Position numbers and translations under genes: made by a program
Notes under the pieces: generated by a model
The model's input: only the letters and a program-made list of their open reading frames with translations
The model's database searches: none
What the model was told of the DNA's origin: nothing
Part shown: positions 29,944 through 38,217 of the stretch, one piece after another
Layout of the letters: every line of letters starts with the position of its first letter
How positions within the stretch are numbered: position 1 is the first letter of the stretch
DNA from: Arthrobacter sp. ISL-30
GTDB lineage: Bacteria > Actinomycetota > Actinomycetes > Actinomycetales > Micrococcaceae
Direction: 5' to 3'
Length of the DNA: 64,000 bases
Assembly (NCBI RefSeq): GCF_018613855.1
Contig: NZ_JAGGPK010000030.1
Coordinates: forward strand, 1-64,000

Positions 29944-31176
29944 ATGGCTGAAGCATCCCCGGACCAGATTGCCCCGTTGCTCACGACGGAAGGCTGGGAG
30001 CTCCTCGCGTCCCTTGGACCCTACAACGAGGCCGAATCGTTCAGCCTGAATGCGGAGCTGCGCAAGGCCGGCCACCCGGCGGAACTCGTGTCCGCCGTCC
30101 TGACGCAGTCACGGCTGCGGACCAAAGCCGAGGCAAAATTCGGGGAGTTCGCCAGGCAGATGCTTTTCACCCAGGCTGGGCTCGAACAGGCCACGCGGCT
30201 CAACGTCGCGGCGAGGCATGCGGAGCGCTTCGTGAAGGCAGGCGCGTCGCATGTGGCGGATCTCGGTTGCGGCTTGGGCGCCGATTCCATGGCCCTGGCT
30301 TCGATGGACATCAAGGTGACCGCAGTCGAGCGGGATGAGACCACCGCAGCCTGCGCCACGATCAATCTGATGGCATTTCCGCACGCAACGGTAGTCCACG
30401 CCGACGCGACGGCCATTTCCCTCGACGGTGTGGACGGCGTCTGGCTTGACCCTGCCCGCCGCACCACATCCACGTCGGGAACGAAGCGGATCTGGGACCC
30501 TGAGGACTTCTCTCCCCCGCTGTCCTATGTTGAATCCCTCGCGGCCTCTGGCCGGGCAGTTGGAGTCAAGATGGGTCCCGGCATGCCCCACGATTCGATT
30601 CCCAAGGGGTGCGAGGCCCAGTGGGTGTCCGTGGGCGGCGACGTCACAGAGGTAAGCCTGTGGTTTAACCGCGTTGCGCGCCCGGGCATCCGGCGCTCAG
30701 CGCTGGTGCTGGGGCCCCAGGGCGCGGCGGAAATCAACAGTGCAGAAGACTTCGACGGCGGCCCGGTGGCCGGAGTGGGACCGGTAGAGGGCTTCCTTTA
30801 CGAACCCGACGGCGCCGTGATACGCGCGGGACTGGTCGCCGACGTCGCTCTCCGGCTGGGCGGCCATCTGGTGGATGAGCACATCGCCTACTTCTGTGCC
30901 CCCGAACTCCATGACACTCCCTTCGCGCGGGCCTATCGAGTGTTGGAGGTCATGCCCTACAACATCAAGACCCTCAAGACCTGGGTCCGGGCCAACGGAA
31001 TCGGCGTACTGGATATCAAGAAGCGGGGCACGGCCGTCACGCCGGAAGAGCTTCGGAAGCAGCTCCTTGGGGGCGGCAAGTCCCGGAACGGCAGAACAGC
31101 CACCCTGGTCCTCACCCGGATCGGCGAGGAAAGAGTGGCTGTTGCGGTAGAGCCCGTCACTACTGGGCGCGCATAA
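29944..31176 (+). CDS. SAM-dependent methyltransferase with THUMP-like domain
   Basis: The 410-residue protein carries a class I methyltransferase fold with the SAM motif VADLGCGLGADSMALA at about 104-119 and the motif VWLDPARRT later, where DPARR takes the place of a catalytic motif. The C-terminal part (PYNIKTLKTWVRANGIGVLDIKKRGT) matches the THUMP-like domain of actinobacterial proteins in this family, which are thought to modify RNA. The start at 29944 gives a natural N-terminus; the larger frame from 29782 overlaps the divergent gene. Its last 17 bases overlap the convergent AroE-like gene. Confidence 0.88.
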   Translation: MAEASPDQIAPLLTTEGWELLASLGPYNEAESFSLNAELRKAGHPAELVSAVLTQSRLRTKAEAKFGEFARQMLFTQAGLEQATRLNVAARHAERFVKAGASHVADLGCGLGADSMALASMDIKVTAVERDETTAACATINLMAFPHATVVHADATAISLDGVDGVWLDPARRTTSTSGTKRIWDPEDFSPPLSYVESLAASGRAVGVKMGPGMPHDSIPKGCEAQWVSVGGDVTEVSLWFNRVARPGIRRSALVLGPQGAAEINSAEDFDGGPVAGVGPVEGFLYEPDGAVIRAGLVADVALRLGGHLVDEHIAYFCAPELHDTPFARAYRVLEVMPYNIKTLKTWVRANGIGVLDIKKRGTAVTPEELRKQLLGGGKSRNGRTATLVLTRIGEERVAVAVEPVTTGRA

Positions 31177-31987
31177 ACTCTTCCGCGGCACGTACCTGCT
31201 CTGTTGTGGGCCGCACTCCGGTGTAGAGCACGAATTGCTCCAGTGCCTGGATAGTGGCCACTTCGGCCCCGGTGATCACGACTTTCCCTGCTGCCCGCGC
31301 CGCCTTGATAAGCGGAGTCTCAGCAGGCAGGGCCACCACATCGAACACCACTTTTGCGGCATCCACCGTCTCCAACGGAAATGACAGCGAGTTTTCCTCC
31401 ATGCCTCCGGCCATGCCTATCGGCGTCACGTTGATGATCATGTCCGCAGTGGCGCCATCGAGTTCCGGCCTCCAACGGAAGCCATACAGCCCGGCGAGTG
31501 AGCGGCCGGTTTGCTCGTTGCGGGCAACAACGGTGACGTCCTTGAAGCCGGCATCGCGAAGGGCCGCCACGGTCGCTTTGGCCATGCCTCCGGCTCCCTG
31601 GACGACCACTGAGTAATTGGTGGGCACTGCATTCTGCTCGAGCAGTTGTTCGATCGCGGTGTAGTCAGTGTTGTACGCGGTCAGCCTCCCGCCGTCGTTC
31701 ACGATCGTGTTGACTGAGTCGATGGCCTTGGCCGATGGATCCATGGCATCAACGAGGGCGATGACGTCTTCCTTGTACGGCATCGAGATGGCGCAGCCGC
31801 GGATGCCCAGTCCCCTGACCCCTGCAATTGCCAAAGCGAGGTCAGTGGGAGCGAACGCCTTGTAAATCCAATTCAGGCCCAGCTGCTCGTAAAGATGGTT
31901 ATGGAAGCGCGTCCCGTTGTTGCTGGGGCGGGCGGAGAGCGAAATGCACAAGGTCATGTCTTTATTCAGAATTGGCACAGGCTCCAT
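31160..31987 (-). CDS. Shikimate 5-dehydrogenase-like protein (AroE paralogue)
   Basis: The 275-residue protein has the AroE fold. The substrate-binding serines appear as Ser16 and Ser18 in ISLSARPSNNG, the catalytic Lys72 in SMPYKED, Asn93 in DSVNTI and Asp108 in YNTDYT. The NADP Rossmann loop is VVVQGAGGMAKATVAAL. The SLSARPSNNGTRFHN start differs from canonical AroE, so the substrate may be quinate or a relative rather than shikimate. No other aromatic pathway gene is close. The start codon has no clear ribosome-binding site, and only 44 bp upstream lies the IS1182-family insertion, which has displaced whatever promoter stood beyond. Confidence 0.85.
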   Translation of the reverse strand: MEPVPILNKDMTLCISLSARPSNNGTRFHNHLYEQLGLNWIYKAFAPTDLALAIAGVRGLGIRGCAISMPYKEDVIALVDAMDPSAKAIDSVNTIVNDGGRLTAYNTDYTAIEQLLEQNAVPTNYSVVVQGAGGMAKATVAALRDAGFKDVTVVARNEQTGRSLAGLYGFRWRPELDGATADMIINVTPIGMAGGMEENSLSFPLETVDAAKVVFDVVALPAETPLIKAARAAGKVVITGAEVATIQALEQFVLYTGVRPTTEQVRAAEEFMRAQ

Positions 31988-32001
31988 TTAATCAGTCCGC
32001 A

Positions 32002-32029
32002 CCCAACTGAGTAGCAGTTGTTGTCGTTA
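32002..32029. repeat. Left half of an extragenic palindrome split by an IS
   Basis: The inner 16 bases gcagttgttgtcgtta (32014-32029) are complementary to 33768-33783 on the other side of the insertion. The outer part CCCAACTGAGTAG matches the intact palindrome at 45 kb except for one base. The stretch CAACTG-AGTAG-CAGTTG inside this arm is itself a small inverted repeat. Confidence 0.85.
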
Positions 32030-32031
32030 TG

Positions 32032-33765
32032 GAGGCTGTTGCAGAATCGCTCGGTGTTGCTCCAATCCTTCGTAGGCATGCTCTTGGATGATGGTGTTCA
32101 TGGCGAAATCGTTCCGGCCGGTGCTTCGGGATCAGGGGTTCTTGCTTCCTGTGGACATGAGGGAATGGCTACCGCCTGACCATCTGGCGTGGTTCCTGAT
32201 CGATACCATCGAGGCGTTGGATACGACAGGGCTGGAGAAGAGCCGCAAGGTCGGCGGTGCTGGCGCTGCCGGCTATGACCCTCGGATGCTGCTGGCTCTG
32301 CTGATGTACGCGTACTGCCGTGGGGTGAGATCCTCTCGCCAGATCGAGCGGCTGTGCTCCACGGATGTCGCTTTCCGGGTCCTGTGCGCACAGGACGGAC
32401 CGGACCACTGCACGATCGCCAGATTCCGCTCCGACTGCCAGGACGCATTCGAAGACCTCTTCGCCCAGGTGCTGCTGGTCGCCGCCCGGGCCGGACTAGC
32501 CCGGTTCGGCACGGTCGCGATCGACGGGACGAAGATCTCCGCGAACGCCTCGATCGACGCGAACCGTAGCCAGGAATGGCTGCAGCAGAAAGTGCGGGAG
32601 ATGGTCGCCGAGGCGGAAGCAGCCGACGCTGCCGAAGACGCGGCCCGGTCCACCGACGACGTGCTGGAGGACCGGGTCCCACCAGGGCTCGCCGACCCGT
32701 CCGGACGGCAGGCCCGGATCCGCGCCGCAGTGAAGGAGATCGCCGAGCAGGCCCGACGCCGCAAGACTGACGAGGCGGCACGGGAGGACGCGGCCCTGGC
32801 GCGGCGGCGCCGTTCCGAGGAGGGGAAGCCGGTGGTAGGCCGGATCCCCGAGGGACCGCACCGGCTGGCCGAGGCCGAGGCTCACCTGGCCCGCGAGATC
32901 GGCATGCATCAGGCCAAGCTCGACCGGTACGCCGGGCTCCTGGCGGCTGGGAAGAAGCCCATGGGCCGTCCGCCTGTGCCCTTGGATGAAAGCACGCGGG
33001 TCCGGCGGGCGGAACGGGTGGTCAAGGCGGCCCGGGCCGCGCAGCAGCAGCGGGAGGGATCCGATGTGAATGCCGGCACTAAGATGCCTTCTGCGGTGGC
33101 GAACACCACCGACCCGCAGTCACGGATCATGCCCACACGCCGCGGGTTCCTGCAGGGGTACAACGCGCAGGTCGCGGTCACCGGCGATCACCTCATCGTC
33201 GCGGTCAGCCTCGGGCAGTCAACCAGCGACCTGCGCTGCCTGGTGCCAATGATGCGCGCGGCGCAGGACGCGGCGACACGCTGCCATGAGACCACCGGCA
33301 GCCCGGTGCACAGAATCGGAACCGTGCTGGCCGACGCCGGCTACGCCAGCAACGCCAACCTGGGCGCTCCCGGGCCCGACCGGCTTATCGCGCTGGGTAA
33401 GGGACGCGACCAGGCCAAAGCCGCCGCAACGGAGAAAATGGACGGACCGCCACCCGAAGGGGCGACGCCAAGGCAGTCGATGGCACACAGGCTGCGCACC
33501 GAAGAGGGACACTCCCTCTATAAACGCCGCGGAGCGACAGTGGAGCCTACGGTCGGGAACCTAAAGAAGATCCTCGACAGGTTCTCACGCCGCGGGCTCA
33601 AACAAGCAGCCAGCGAACTCCACCTGGCCGCCACCGCACATAACCTGATGAAGCTCCACCGAGCCCAAGCGGCCTGACCGGGCAGGGCCGAGCCCATTCG
33701 TCGGGCAGCAACCCCTGGCATCGACCTCGGCCTGCATCAGTACCGGACGATTCTGCAACAGCCTC
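32032..33765 (+). mobile_element. Intact IS1182-family insertion sequence
   Basis: The element is bounded by perfect 18-base terminal inverted repeats, GAGGCTGTTGCAGAATCG at 32032-32049 and its complement at 33748-33765, with weaker matching for several bases further inside. It contains one full transposase gene. No target duplication is apparent. It sits at the apex of an extragenic palindrome, between an AroE-like gene start and the rpmJ paralogue stop. Confidence 0.93.
32100..33677 (+). CDS. IS1182-family transposase
   Basis: The DDE transposase is full length at 525 residues from the ATG that begins MAKSFRPVLRDQGFLLP; two further ATG codons four and three codons upstream are possible starts. 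The catalytic acids can be assigned: Asp in AIDGTKISANAS, Asp in VLADAGYAS, and Glu in RRGATVEPTVGNLKK. Between the first two lies the long Arg/Glu-rich helical insertion typical of the family. The N-terminal domain (LLALLMYAYCRGVRSSRQIE) binds the ends. No frameshift or early stop is present, so the element could be active. Confidence 0.95.
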   Translation: MAKSFRPVLRDQGFLLPVDMREWLPPDHLAWFLIDTIEALDTTGLEKSRKVGGAGAAGYDPRMLLALLMYAYCRGVRSSRQIERLCSTDVAFRVLCAQDGPDHCTIARFRSDCQDAFEDLFAQVLLVAARAGLARFGTVAIDGTKISANASIDANRSQEWLQQKVREMVAEAEAADAAEDAARSTDDVLEDRVPPGLADPSGRQARIRAAVKEIAEQARRRKTDEAAREDAALARRRRSEEGKPVVGRIPEGPHRLAEAEAHLAREIGMHQAKLDRYAGLLAAGKKPMGRPPVPLDESTRVRRAERVVKAARAAQQQREGSDVNAGTKMPSAVANTTDPQSRIMPTRRGFLQGYNAQVAVTGDHLIVAVSLGQSTSDLRCLVPMMRAAQDAATRCHETTGSPVHRIGTVLADAGYASNANLGAPGPDRLIALGKGRDQAKAAATEKMDGPPPEGATPRQSMAHRLRTEEGHSLYKRRGATVEPTVGNLKKILDRFSRRGLKQAASELHLAATAHNLMKLHRAQAA

Positions 33766-33795
33766 TTTAACGACAACAACTGCCAGCTGGTTGGG
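33766..33795. repeat. Right half of the split extragenic palindrome
   Basis: This arm (tttaacgacaacaactgcc onwards) continues the palindrome begun at 32002. It abuts the inverted repeat of the IS directly and ends five bases before the rpmJ paralogue stop codon. Confidence 0.85.
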
Positions 33796-33799
33796 CCGC

Positions 33800-33922
33800 C
33801 TAACCCTGGCGTGCTTTGAACCTCGGATTCTTCTTGTTGATCACGAAGGTGCGTCTGCGTCGCCTGACCACCTGGGCGCCGGGAATCTTCTTGAGGGCTC
33901 GAAGCGAGTTTCTGACTTTCAT
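33800..33922 (-). CDS. rpmJ: 50S ribosomal protein L36, zinc-free paralogue
   Basis: The product is a 40-residue basic protein beginning [19 protein letters not shown], with ending [11 protein letters not shown]. This is the type B L36 that lacks the zinc-binding cysteines of the standard protein; no cysteine is present at all. Such paralogues replace the zinc-containing form during zinc starvation and are usually repressed by Zur. The ATG is preceded by AAGGAG at good spacing. It lies 61 bp downstream of the CobW-like gene, on the same strand, and the two probably share the upstream candidate Zur site. Confidence 0.95.
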   Translation of the reverse strand: MKVRNSLRALKKIPGAQVVRRRRRTFVINKKNPRFKARQG

Positions 33923-33983
33923 GGTTCTCCTTATGGTTGTAGGCGATGGTTGTACACTCTGTTGCCGCACGGATGTAGCGGAT

Positions 33984-35066
33984 TTAAAGGCTGCTTTCCA
34001 GCCCGAGCGGATCTTCCAGGACCCCAAGACCGGAAGACATTTCATCTGCCGACACCTGGCACGAATCCAGAAGCGAACGGATCTCCCCAGCGTCGACGTC
34101 ATCCTGCCGGCCCGTCACTGCGATGACTGTGCCGCGGTCGTCGATCTGCGGCTGCCAATCTCCGGTGCTCTCCAGCCATACCCTTGGGCCCACTCCTTGG
34201 ACGGCAATCCTCTTGCTCGCCGCAGACGCAATCCAGAGGCGACCGCGCAACCAGTGCGAGCCGGCCGCCAACTCCGGCAGCGCCTGGGTGAAGCGGCCGG
34301 GATGCAATGGCCTGGGCACCGAGTGGAGCACAGTGTGGAAGGGACCTGTTGCTGCCTCCTCTGGAACCCTGACGGTTCCGCGCCGGGTCCTGGCCCGCGC
34401 CTCGGTAGGGTTGTAGCAGCCTGGCCGGAAGACATCGTGGGCCTCCGAGACCGTGGCATGCGGAGCAAGCTGCCTGATGAGGGCATTGCCGTGACCCCAA
34501 GCTTCGGACGCTTCTGCCGGTCCGCCACCAAGGATGGGGCCAAGCCTGGAACCGATGCCAGGCTGGGCCATCACCGTATCCACACGCAGCAATTCCCCCA
34601 CAAGGAACTCGCCACTGGTACGGTCATCCTCCGGCATCGAGGTGAAGCCGGATTCGTAAAGCGTGTGCTTGTCCCAAATGTGGTCCTCAAGCTCCGCCGG
34701 GTCCACTGCGAGCACCGCGTTGTCAATCGTCACGGCGGAACCCAGGGCACGACGGATGTCCGTGAGCGCAGCTTCAACGGAAACCCCGGGCGGCAGGCCC
34801 AGTACGGCGTGACCATAGCCGAGCCCGGCCAGCCGTTCCACTGTGGGGACCACGTCCAAGCGCACCGTGCAGCTAAGGCATCCGTGCTCAAGGATGGTTT
34901 CGGACCTTTCCAGGAGTGATTGACCCAGCCGGATCCTGCGGAGCACGACGGAGCCCTCCAGCAGGTCATGGTGGACCACAACGGATCCTGGATTAGCGAC
35001 CGCCACCCGCTCTGAAGCTTCTTCGCGGCATTCGGAATCAAGCGAACTTACAACGGAAAGGTGCAT
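33984..35066 (-). CDS. CobW/ZNG1-like metallochaperone-type protein lacking the P-loop
   Basis: The protein of 360 residues belongs to the CobW family. It has the metal-binding stretch [19 protein letters not shown], with Cys63 and Cys66, and a C-terminal CobW_C-like domain ([21 protein letters not shown]). The N-terminus, where the family has its GxxxxGKT GTPase loop, reads [18 protein letters not shown] and has no P-loop, so GTP hydrolysis is unlikely. Position before a zinc-free L36 and behind a Zur-like palindrome points to a role in zinc starvation. The start codon follows the promoter so closely that the message may be leaderless; GAAGGA directly adjoins the ATG. Confidence 0.85.
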   Translation of the reverse strand: MHLSVVSSLDSECREEASERVAVANPGSVVVHHDLLEGSVVLRRIRLGQSLLERSETILEHGCLSCTVRLDVVPTVERLAGLGYGHAVLGLPPGVSVEAALTDIRRALGSAVTIDNAVLAVDPAELEDHIWDKHTLYESGFTSMPEDDRTSGEFLVGELLRVDTVMAQPGIGSRLGPILGGGPAEASEAWGHGNALIRQLAPHATVSEAHDVFRPGCYNPTEARARTRRGTVRVPEEAATGPFHTVLHSVPRPLHPGRFTQALPELAAGSHWLRGRLWIASAASKRIAVQGVGPRVWLESTGDWQPQIDDRGTVIAVTGRQDDVDAGEIRSLLDSCQVSADEMSSGLGVLEDPLGLESSL

Positions 35067-35078
35067 TCCTTCATGCTA

Positions 35079-35097
35079 AATGGAAACCATTCTCATT
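35079..35097 (-). promoter_or_regulatory. Candidate Zur operator before the CobW-like gene
   Basis: AATGGAAACCATTCTCATT is an imperfect palindrome of the form AATGnnAAnnnTTnnCATT, matching the general layout of actinobacterial Zur boxes. On the minus strand it lies between TTGCTA and TTAGCAT, which could serve as -35 and -10 elements with about 17 bp spacing. Binding is inferred from symmetry and gene content. Confidence 0.72.
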
Positions 35098-35146
35098 AGC
35101 AAAAGAAGCAGGCAATTCGTGAATGCGTTCTGGTCGCGGGTAACCG

Positions 35147-36922
35147 TTACTCGCACCCGCTGCCTTCGGGATAGTCCCCGACGTCGGCGGGCAGCTTTCC
35201 GGGGGCCGCAGCCTTGCCGGTCAGGACGGCCAGCAGGGCGTCGAAGGCGGCCGGCGTCCGCCCATACAGAGCGATTTTCGTCGGCGCCGTGGATCCTGCC
35301 AGCGGCGAGGGAGTGTCCAGCGCAACGGCAACGTGCCCCGTCACGGCGCCACTGCCGTACCCGGCCAGGGAGACCATCGGCCCTGTTCCCACAGCGACGC
35401 CCGCCCTGCGGGCCGCGGCGGTGAAGCGCTCACGTTCCAGTGCAGAGCCTCCCGAGAGCGACACGGAGGACGGAATCAGCCGCCCGGTGCATGGTCCTTT
35501 CACGACTGTGACGGCGGCGGCGGAGACAGCAGCCGATGTGGCCGCCCCTCCACCAACCGGAGCGGGCGCAGGGCGGGATCGAGTGTGCCACATCATCATT
35601 GCCACAACCCTGACCGCGGCTTCATCCAGCCTCTCGGCACTCAGCCGACCCTCCCGCAAGGCCGCCAGGATTCCTGCATGGGCGGCGCGGACGTTCCCCG
35701 GCATCAGCAGCAGGTCCGCACCCGCGGTCAGGGCGAGTGCAGCGGCCGATTCGCCCGGATACGACGTGGTGATCGCGCCCATATTCAGGGCGTCCGTCAC
35801 GATGACCCCTTGGAAGCCCAGGCTTCGGAGGGCATCATAGTTCGCCTTGGAGACGGAAGCCGGCACTCCTGGTTCCAGTGCCGGCACCGCGATGTGCCCC
35901 ATCATGATCATCGGCAGGCCGGCGTCGATGGCTTTCCGAAACGGCTTCCAGTCCCGCGCCTGCAACTGCTCAAGGGATGCGCTCTGGACGGGAAGTCCCT
36001 TATGGGAGTCGACGGTGACGGACCCGTGGCCGGGAAAGTGCTTCACGGCGGGCAGCACTCCGGATGTCAGCATGCCGGCTCCGAACGCTACGGCCAGCCG
36101 GCCCGCCAGCTCTGGATTCCCTGCCATGGACCGTGAGCCGATGGTAGGATCAGCGGCGCCCATGGTGACGTCCGCGTTGGGCGCGAAGTCCACAGTAAAG
36201 CCCAGTCCGGCCAGCTCGGCACCAAGGGATCTTCCTCCCTCGGCGGCAAGGGAGTCCTTTCCCGCTGCCCCGTAGCTCAGTGGCGTGGGCCATTCGGTAA
36301 CGGGTGCTCCCAGCCGGGACACGAGGCCTCCCTCCTGGTCCACCCCGACCAGCCCCTTCCACGGCCTGCCGTCCGCCCTGGCAGCCTCTCCCAATTGCCT
36401 GGTCACCGTTGCCAGGGCAGCCGTATCCACCCCGCCATCGGGCGCCTTGGGCACGTTGTCGCCCATCACGATGCTGCCGGAAAGATGGAGGTCCCTGATC
36501 GCTGCGAGTTGCGCCGCCGGGTCCTTTCCCGTGTAAACCGGCATCAGCACCTGCCCGGCCTTTTGCTCGGGAGTCATGGCGGCCACTGCAGCACGTGCCG
36601 CCTCCAGGTCCTTACGCAGGGGCCCCCAGCCCAAGGGCTGCTCACCGCCCGGCGTGGCGTCCGACGTCGGGCGTCCAGCGTCTGCGGGACCAGGCGATGT
36701 TCCGGTGGGGTCAGGAGAGGAGTTCGGCCCGGACTGCGGAGAGCTTTCAGGCCCTGTAGAGGCGTGGGGTTTGGGGGCCGGCGTCGAGCAGGAGGTTGCT
36801 GCGAGCGCGATGCCGACGGAGGCCGTCATCACCATCATGCGCGTCCGGCCGGGGCCGTTGAGAAGACGGTTGAGAAGGCCGGTGACAAGGCCGTTGAGAA
36901 GGCCGTTGAGAAGCTGTGCCAT
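35147..36922 (-). CDS. GH3-family beta-N-acetylhexosaminidase-like lipoprotein
   Basis: The 591-residue protein carries a glycoside hydrolase family 3 catalytic domain of the NagZ type, with KHFPGHGSVTVDSHKGLP (acid/base His in DSH) and the nucleophile Asp in GVIVTDALNMGAI. A lipoprotein-type signal (MMVMTASVGIALAATSC) places it on the outer face of the membrane, where it would trim N-acetylglucosaminides from wall fragments. A Thr/Pro/Ser-rich linker precedes the domain. The start is uncertain: the first ATG adds a LLNG-repeat leader encoded by five 12-bp units, while the ATG at 36838 begins just before the signal peptide. Confidence 0.87.
   Translation of the reverse strand: MAQLLNGLLNGLVTGLLNRLLNGPGRTRMMVMTASVGIALAATSCSTPAPKPHASTGPESSPQSGPNSSPDPTGTSPGPADAGRPTSDATPGGEQPLGWGPLRKDLEAARAAVAAMTPEQKAGQVLMPVYTGKDPAAQLAAIRDLHLSGSIVMGDNVPKAPDGGVDTAALATVTRQLGEAARADGRPWKGLVGVDQEGGLVSRLGAPVTEWPTPLSYGAAGKDSLAAEGGRSLGAELAGLGFTVDFAPNADVTMGAADPTIGSRSMAGNPELAGRLAVAFGAGMLTSGVLPAVKHFPGHGSVTVDSHKGLPVQSASLEQLQARDWKPFRKAIDAGLPMIMMGHIAVPALEPGVPASVSKANYDALRSLGFQGVIVTDALNMGAITTSYPGESAAALALTAGADLLLMPGNVRAAHAGILAALREGRLSAERLDEAAVRVVAMMMWHTRSRPAPAPVGGGAATSAAVSAAAVTVVKGPCTGRLIPSSVSLSGGSALERERFTAAARRAGVAVGTGPMVSLAGYGSGAVTGHVAVALDTPSPLAGSTAPTKIALYGRTPAAFDALLAVLTGKAAAPGKLPADVGDYPEGSGCE
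36853..36912. repeat. Five tandem 12-bp units at the 5' end of the GH3 gene
   Basis: Units of ggccgttgagaa type run at 36853, 36865, 36877, 36889 and 36901, with three of them identical. On the minus strand they encode LLNG, LLNG, LVTG, LLNR and LLNG. They lie in coding or in leader sequence depending on which start is used. Confidence 0.88.
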
Positions 36923-37015
36923 TAGTTCGATGCTACCCCTGCACTAGACTGGAGCCATCCGCTGGCGGCCCCTGCGGTCGTTGCAACGGGAATTTCTCAA
37001 TACCGAGGGGACCAC

Positions 37016-38167
37016 GTGCAGATCGACTTCGCTACTTCCAGGCAATCGACCCTTGGGGTCGAGTGGGAGCTTGCCCTGGTCAACGCGCGCACTGGTGAAT
37101 TGGTCTCCGTAGCCAACGAGGTCCTGAGCGGCGTCAAAGCCAAACACCCCGAGCTCAACGAAGACGACGAGCACCCCCACATCAAACGGGAACTGCTGCT
37201 CAACACTGTGGAGCTGGTGACAGGGATCTGCGAGACGGTCAAGGAAGCCAAGGAAGACCTCCGCCGCTCCGTGGAGGCCGTCCGGGACGTTACTGATCCC
37301 ATGGGCGTGGAACTGTTCTGCGCGGGCAGCCATCCCTTCAGCCCGCCGCAGCTTCAGCCCGTGACGGATAAACAACGCTATGCCAAGCTCATCGACCGCA
37401 CGCAGTGGTGGGGCCGGCAAATGGTGATCTACGGGGTACACGTCCACATCGGCCTGGACCGCCGGGACAAGGCACTCCCCGTGCTCGACGGTCTGGTCAA
37501 CTACTTCCCGCACTTTCAGGCGTTATCCGCTTCCAGTCCGTTTTGGGGCGGGGAGGACACCGGCTATGCCTCCCAGCGTGCGCTGATGTTCCAGCAGCTT
37601 CCGACGGCGGGACTTCCGTTCCAGTTCGGCACCTGGGCAGAGTACGAGTCCTACGTCCAGGACATGTTCACCACCGGCGTCATCGACACCCTCTCCGAAA
37701 TCCGCTGGGACATCCGGCCGGTGCCCGCCCTGGGCACCATTGAAATGCGGATCTGCGACGGCCTGGCCACTCTTGAGGAAGTGGGTGCCATTGCGGCCCT
37801 GACCCAGTGCCTGGTGGATGAATTCTCCTCGACCCTGGACGCAGGCGGCAGCATCCCCACCATGCCTCCCTGGCATGTCCAGGAGAACAAGTGGCGGGCG
37901 GCACGTTACGGCATGGACGCCATCATCATCCTGGACGCCGCCAACAACGAAATGCTGGTCACCGACCACCTGCTGGAGACCCTGAACCGCCTGGAACCGG
38001 TTGCCGCCAAGCTCGGCTGCAGCGATGAACTGGCCGATGTTGAAAAAATCATCGCCCGGGGCGCGGGCTATCAGCGGCAGCGCAGGGTAGCCGCCGAACA
38101 CGGCGGCGACCTACAGGCTGTGGTGCTGGACCTCGTTCGGCAGATGCGGCAGGGACCCGACGCCTAA
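37016..38167 (+). CDS. Carboxylate-amine ligase, YbdK/GCS2 type
   Basis: The enzyme belongs to the GCS2 family, the weak glutamate-cysteine ligase group that includes YbdK. The 383 residues start MQIDFATSRQSTLGVEWEL from a GTG preceded by GAGGGG. Characteristic motifs are GVEWELALV, the CAGSHPFSPPQ stretch, YGVHVHIGLDRR, and SSPFWGGEDTGYASQR. The product in actinobacteria that make mycothiol instead of glutathione is unclear; it may form gamma-glutamyl amides. The gene is divergent from the GH3 lipoprotein gene and convergent with tsaD. Confidence 0.9.
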   Translation: MQIDFATSRQSTLGVEWELALVNARTGELVSVANEVLSGVKAKHPELNEDDEHPHIKRELLLNTVELVTGICETVKEAKEDLRRSVEAVRDVTDPMGVELFCAGSHPFSPPQLQPVTDKQRYAKLIDRTQWWGRQMVIYGVHVHIGLDRRDKALPVLDGLVNYFPHFQALSASSPFWGGEDTGYASQRALMFQQLPTAGLPFQFGTWAEYESYVQDMFTTGVIDTLSEIRWDIRPVPALGTIEMRICDGLATLEEVGAIAALTQCLVDEFSSTLDAGGSIPTMPPWHVQENKWRAARYGMDAIIILDAANNEMLVTDHLLETLNRLEPVAAKLGCSDELADVEKIIARGAGYQRQRRVAAEHGGDLQAVVLDLVRQMRQGPDA

Positions 38168-38217
38168 AGGGCATTCCCGGTGCGGCACTCGTAAAGAGGC
38201 GCCGTGGAGGGAATCCC

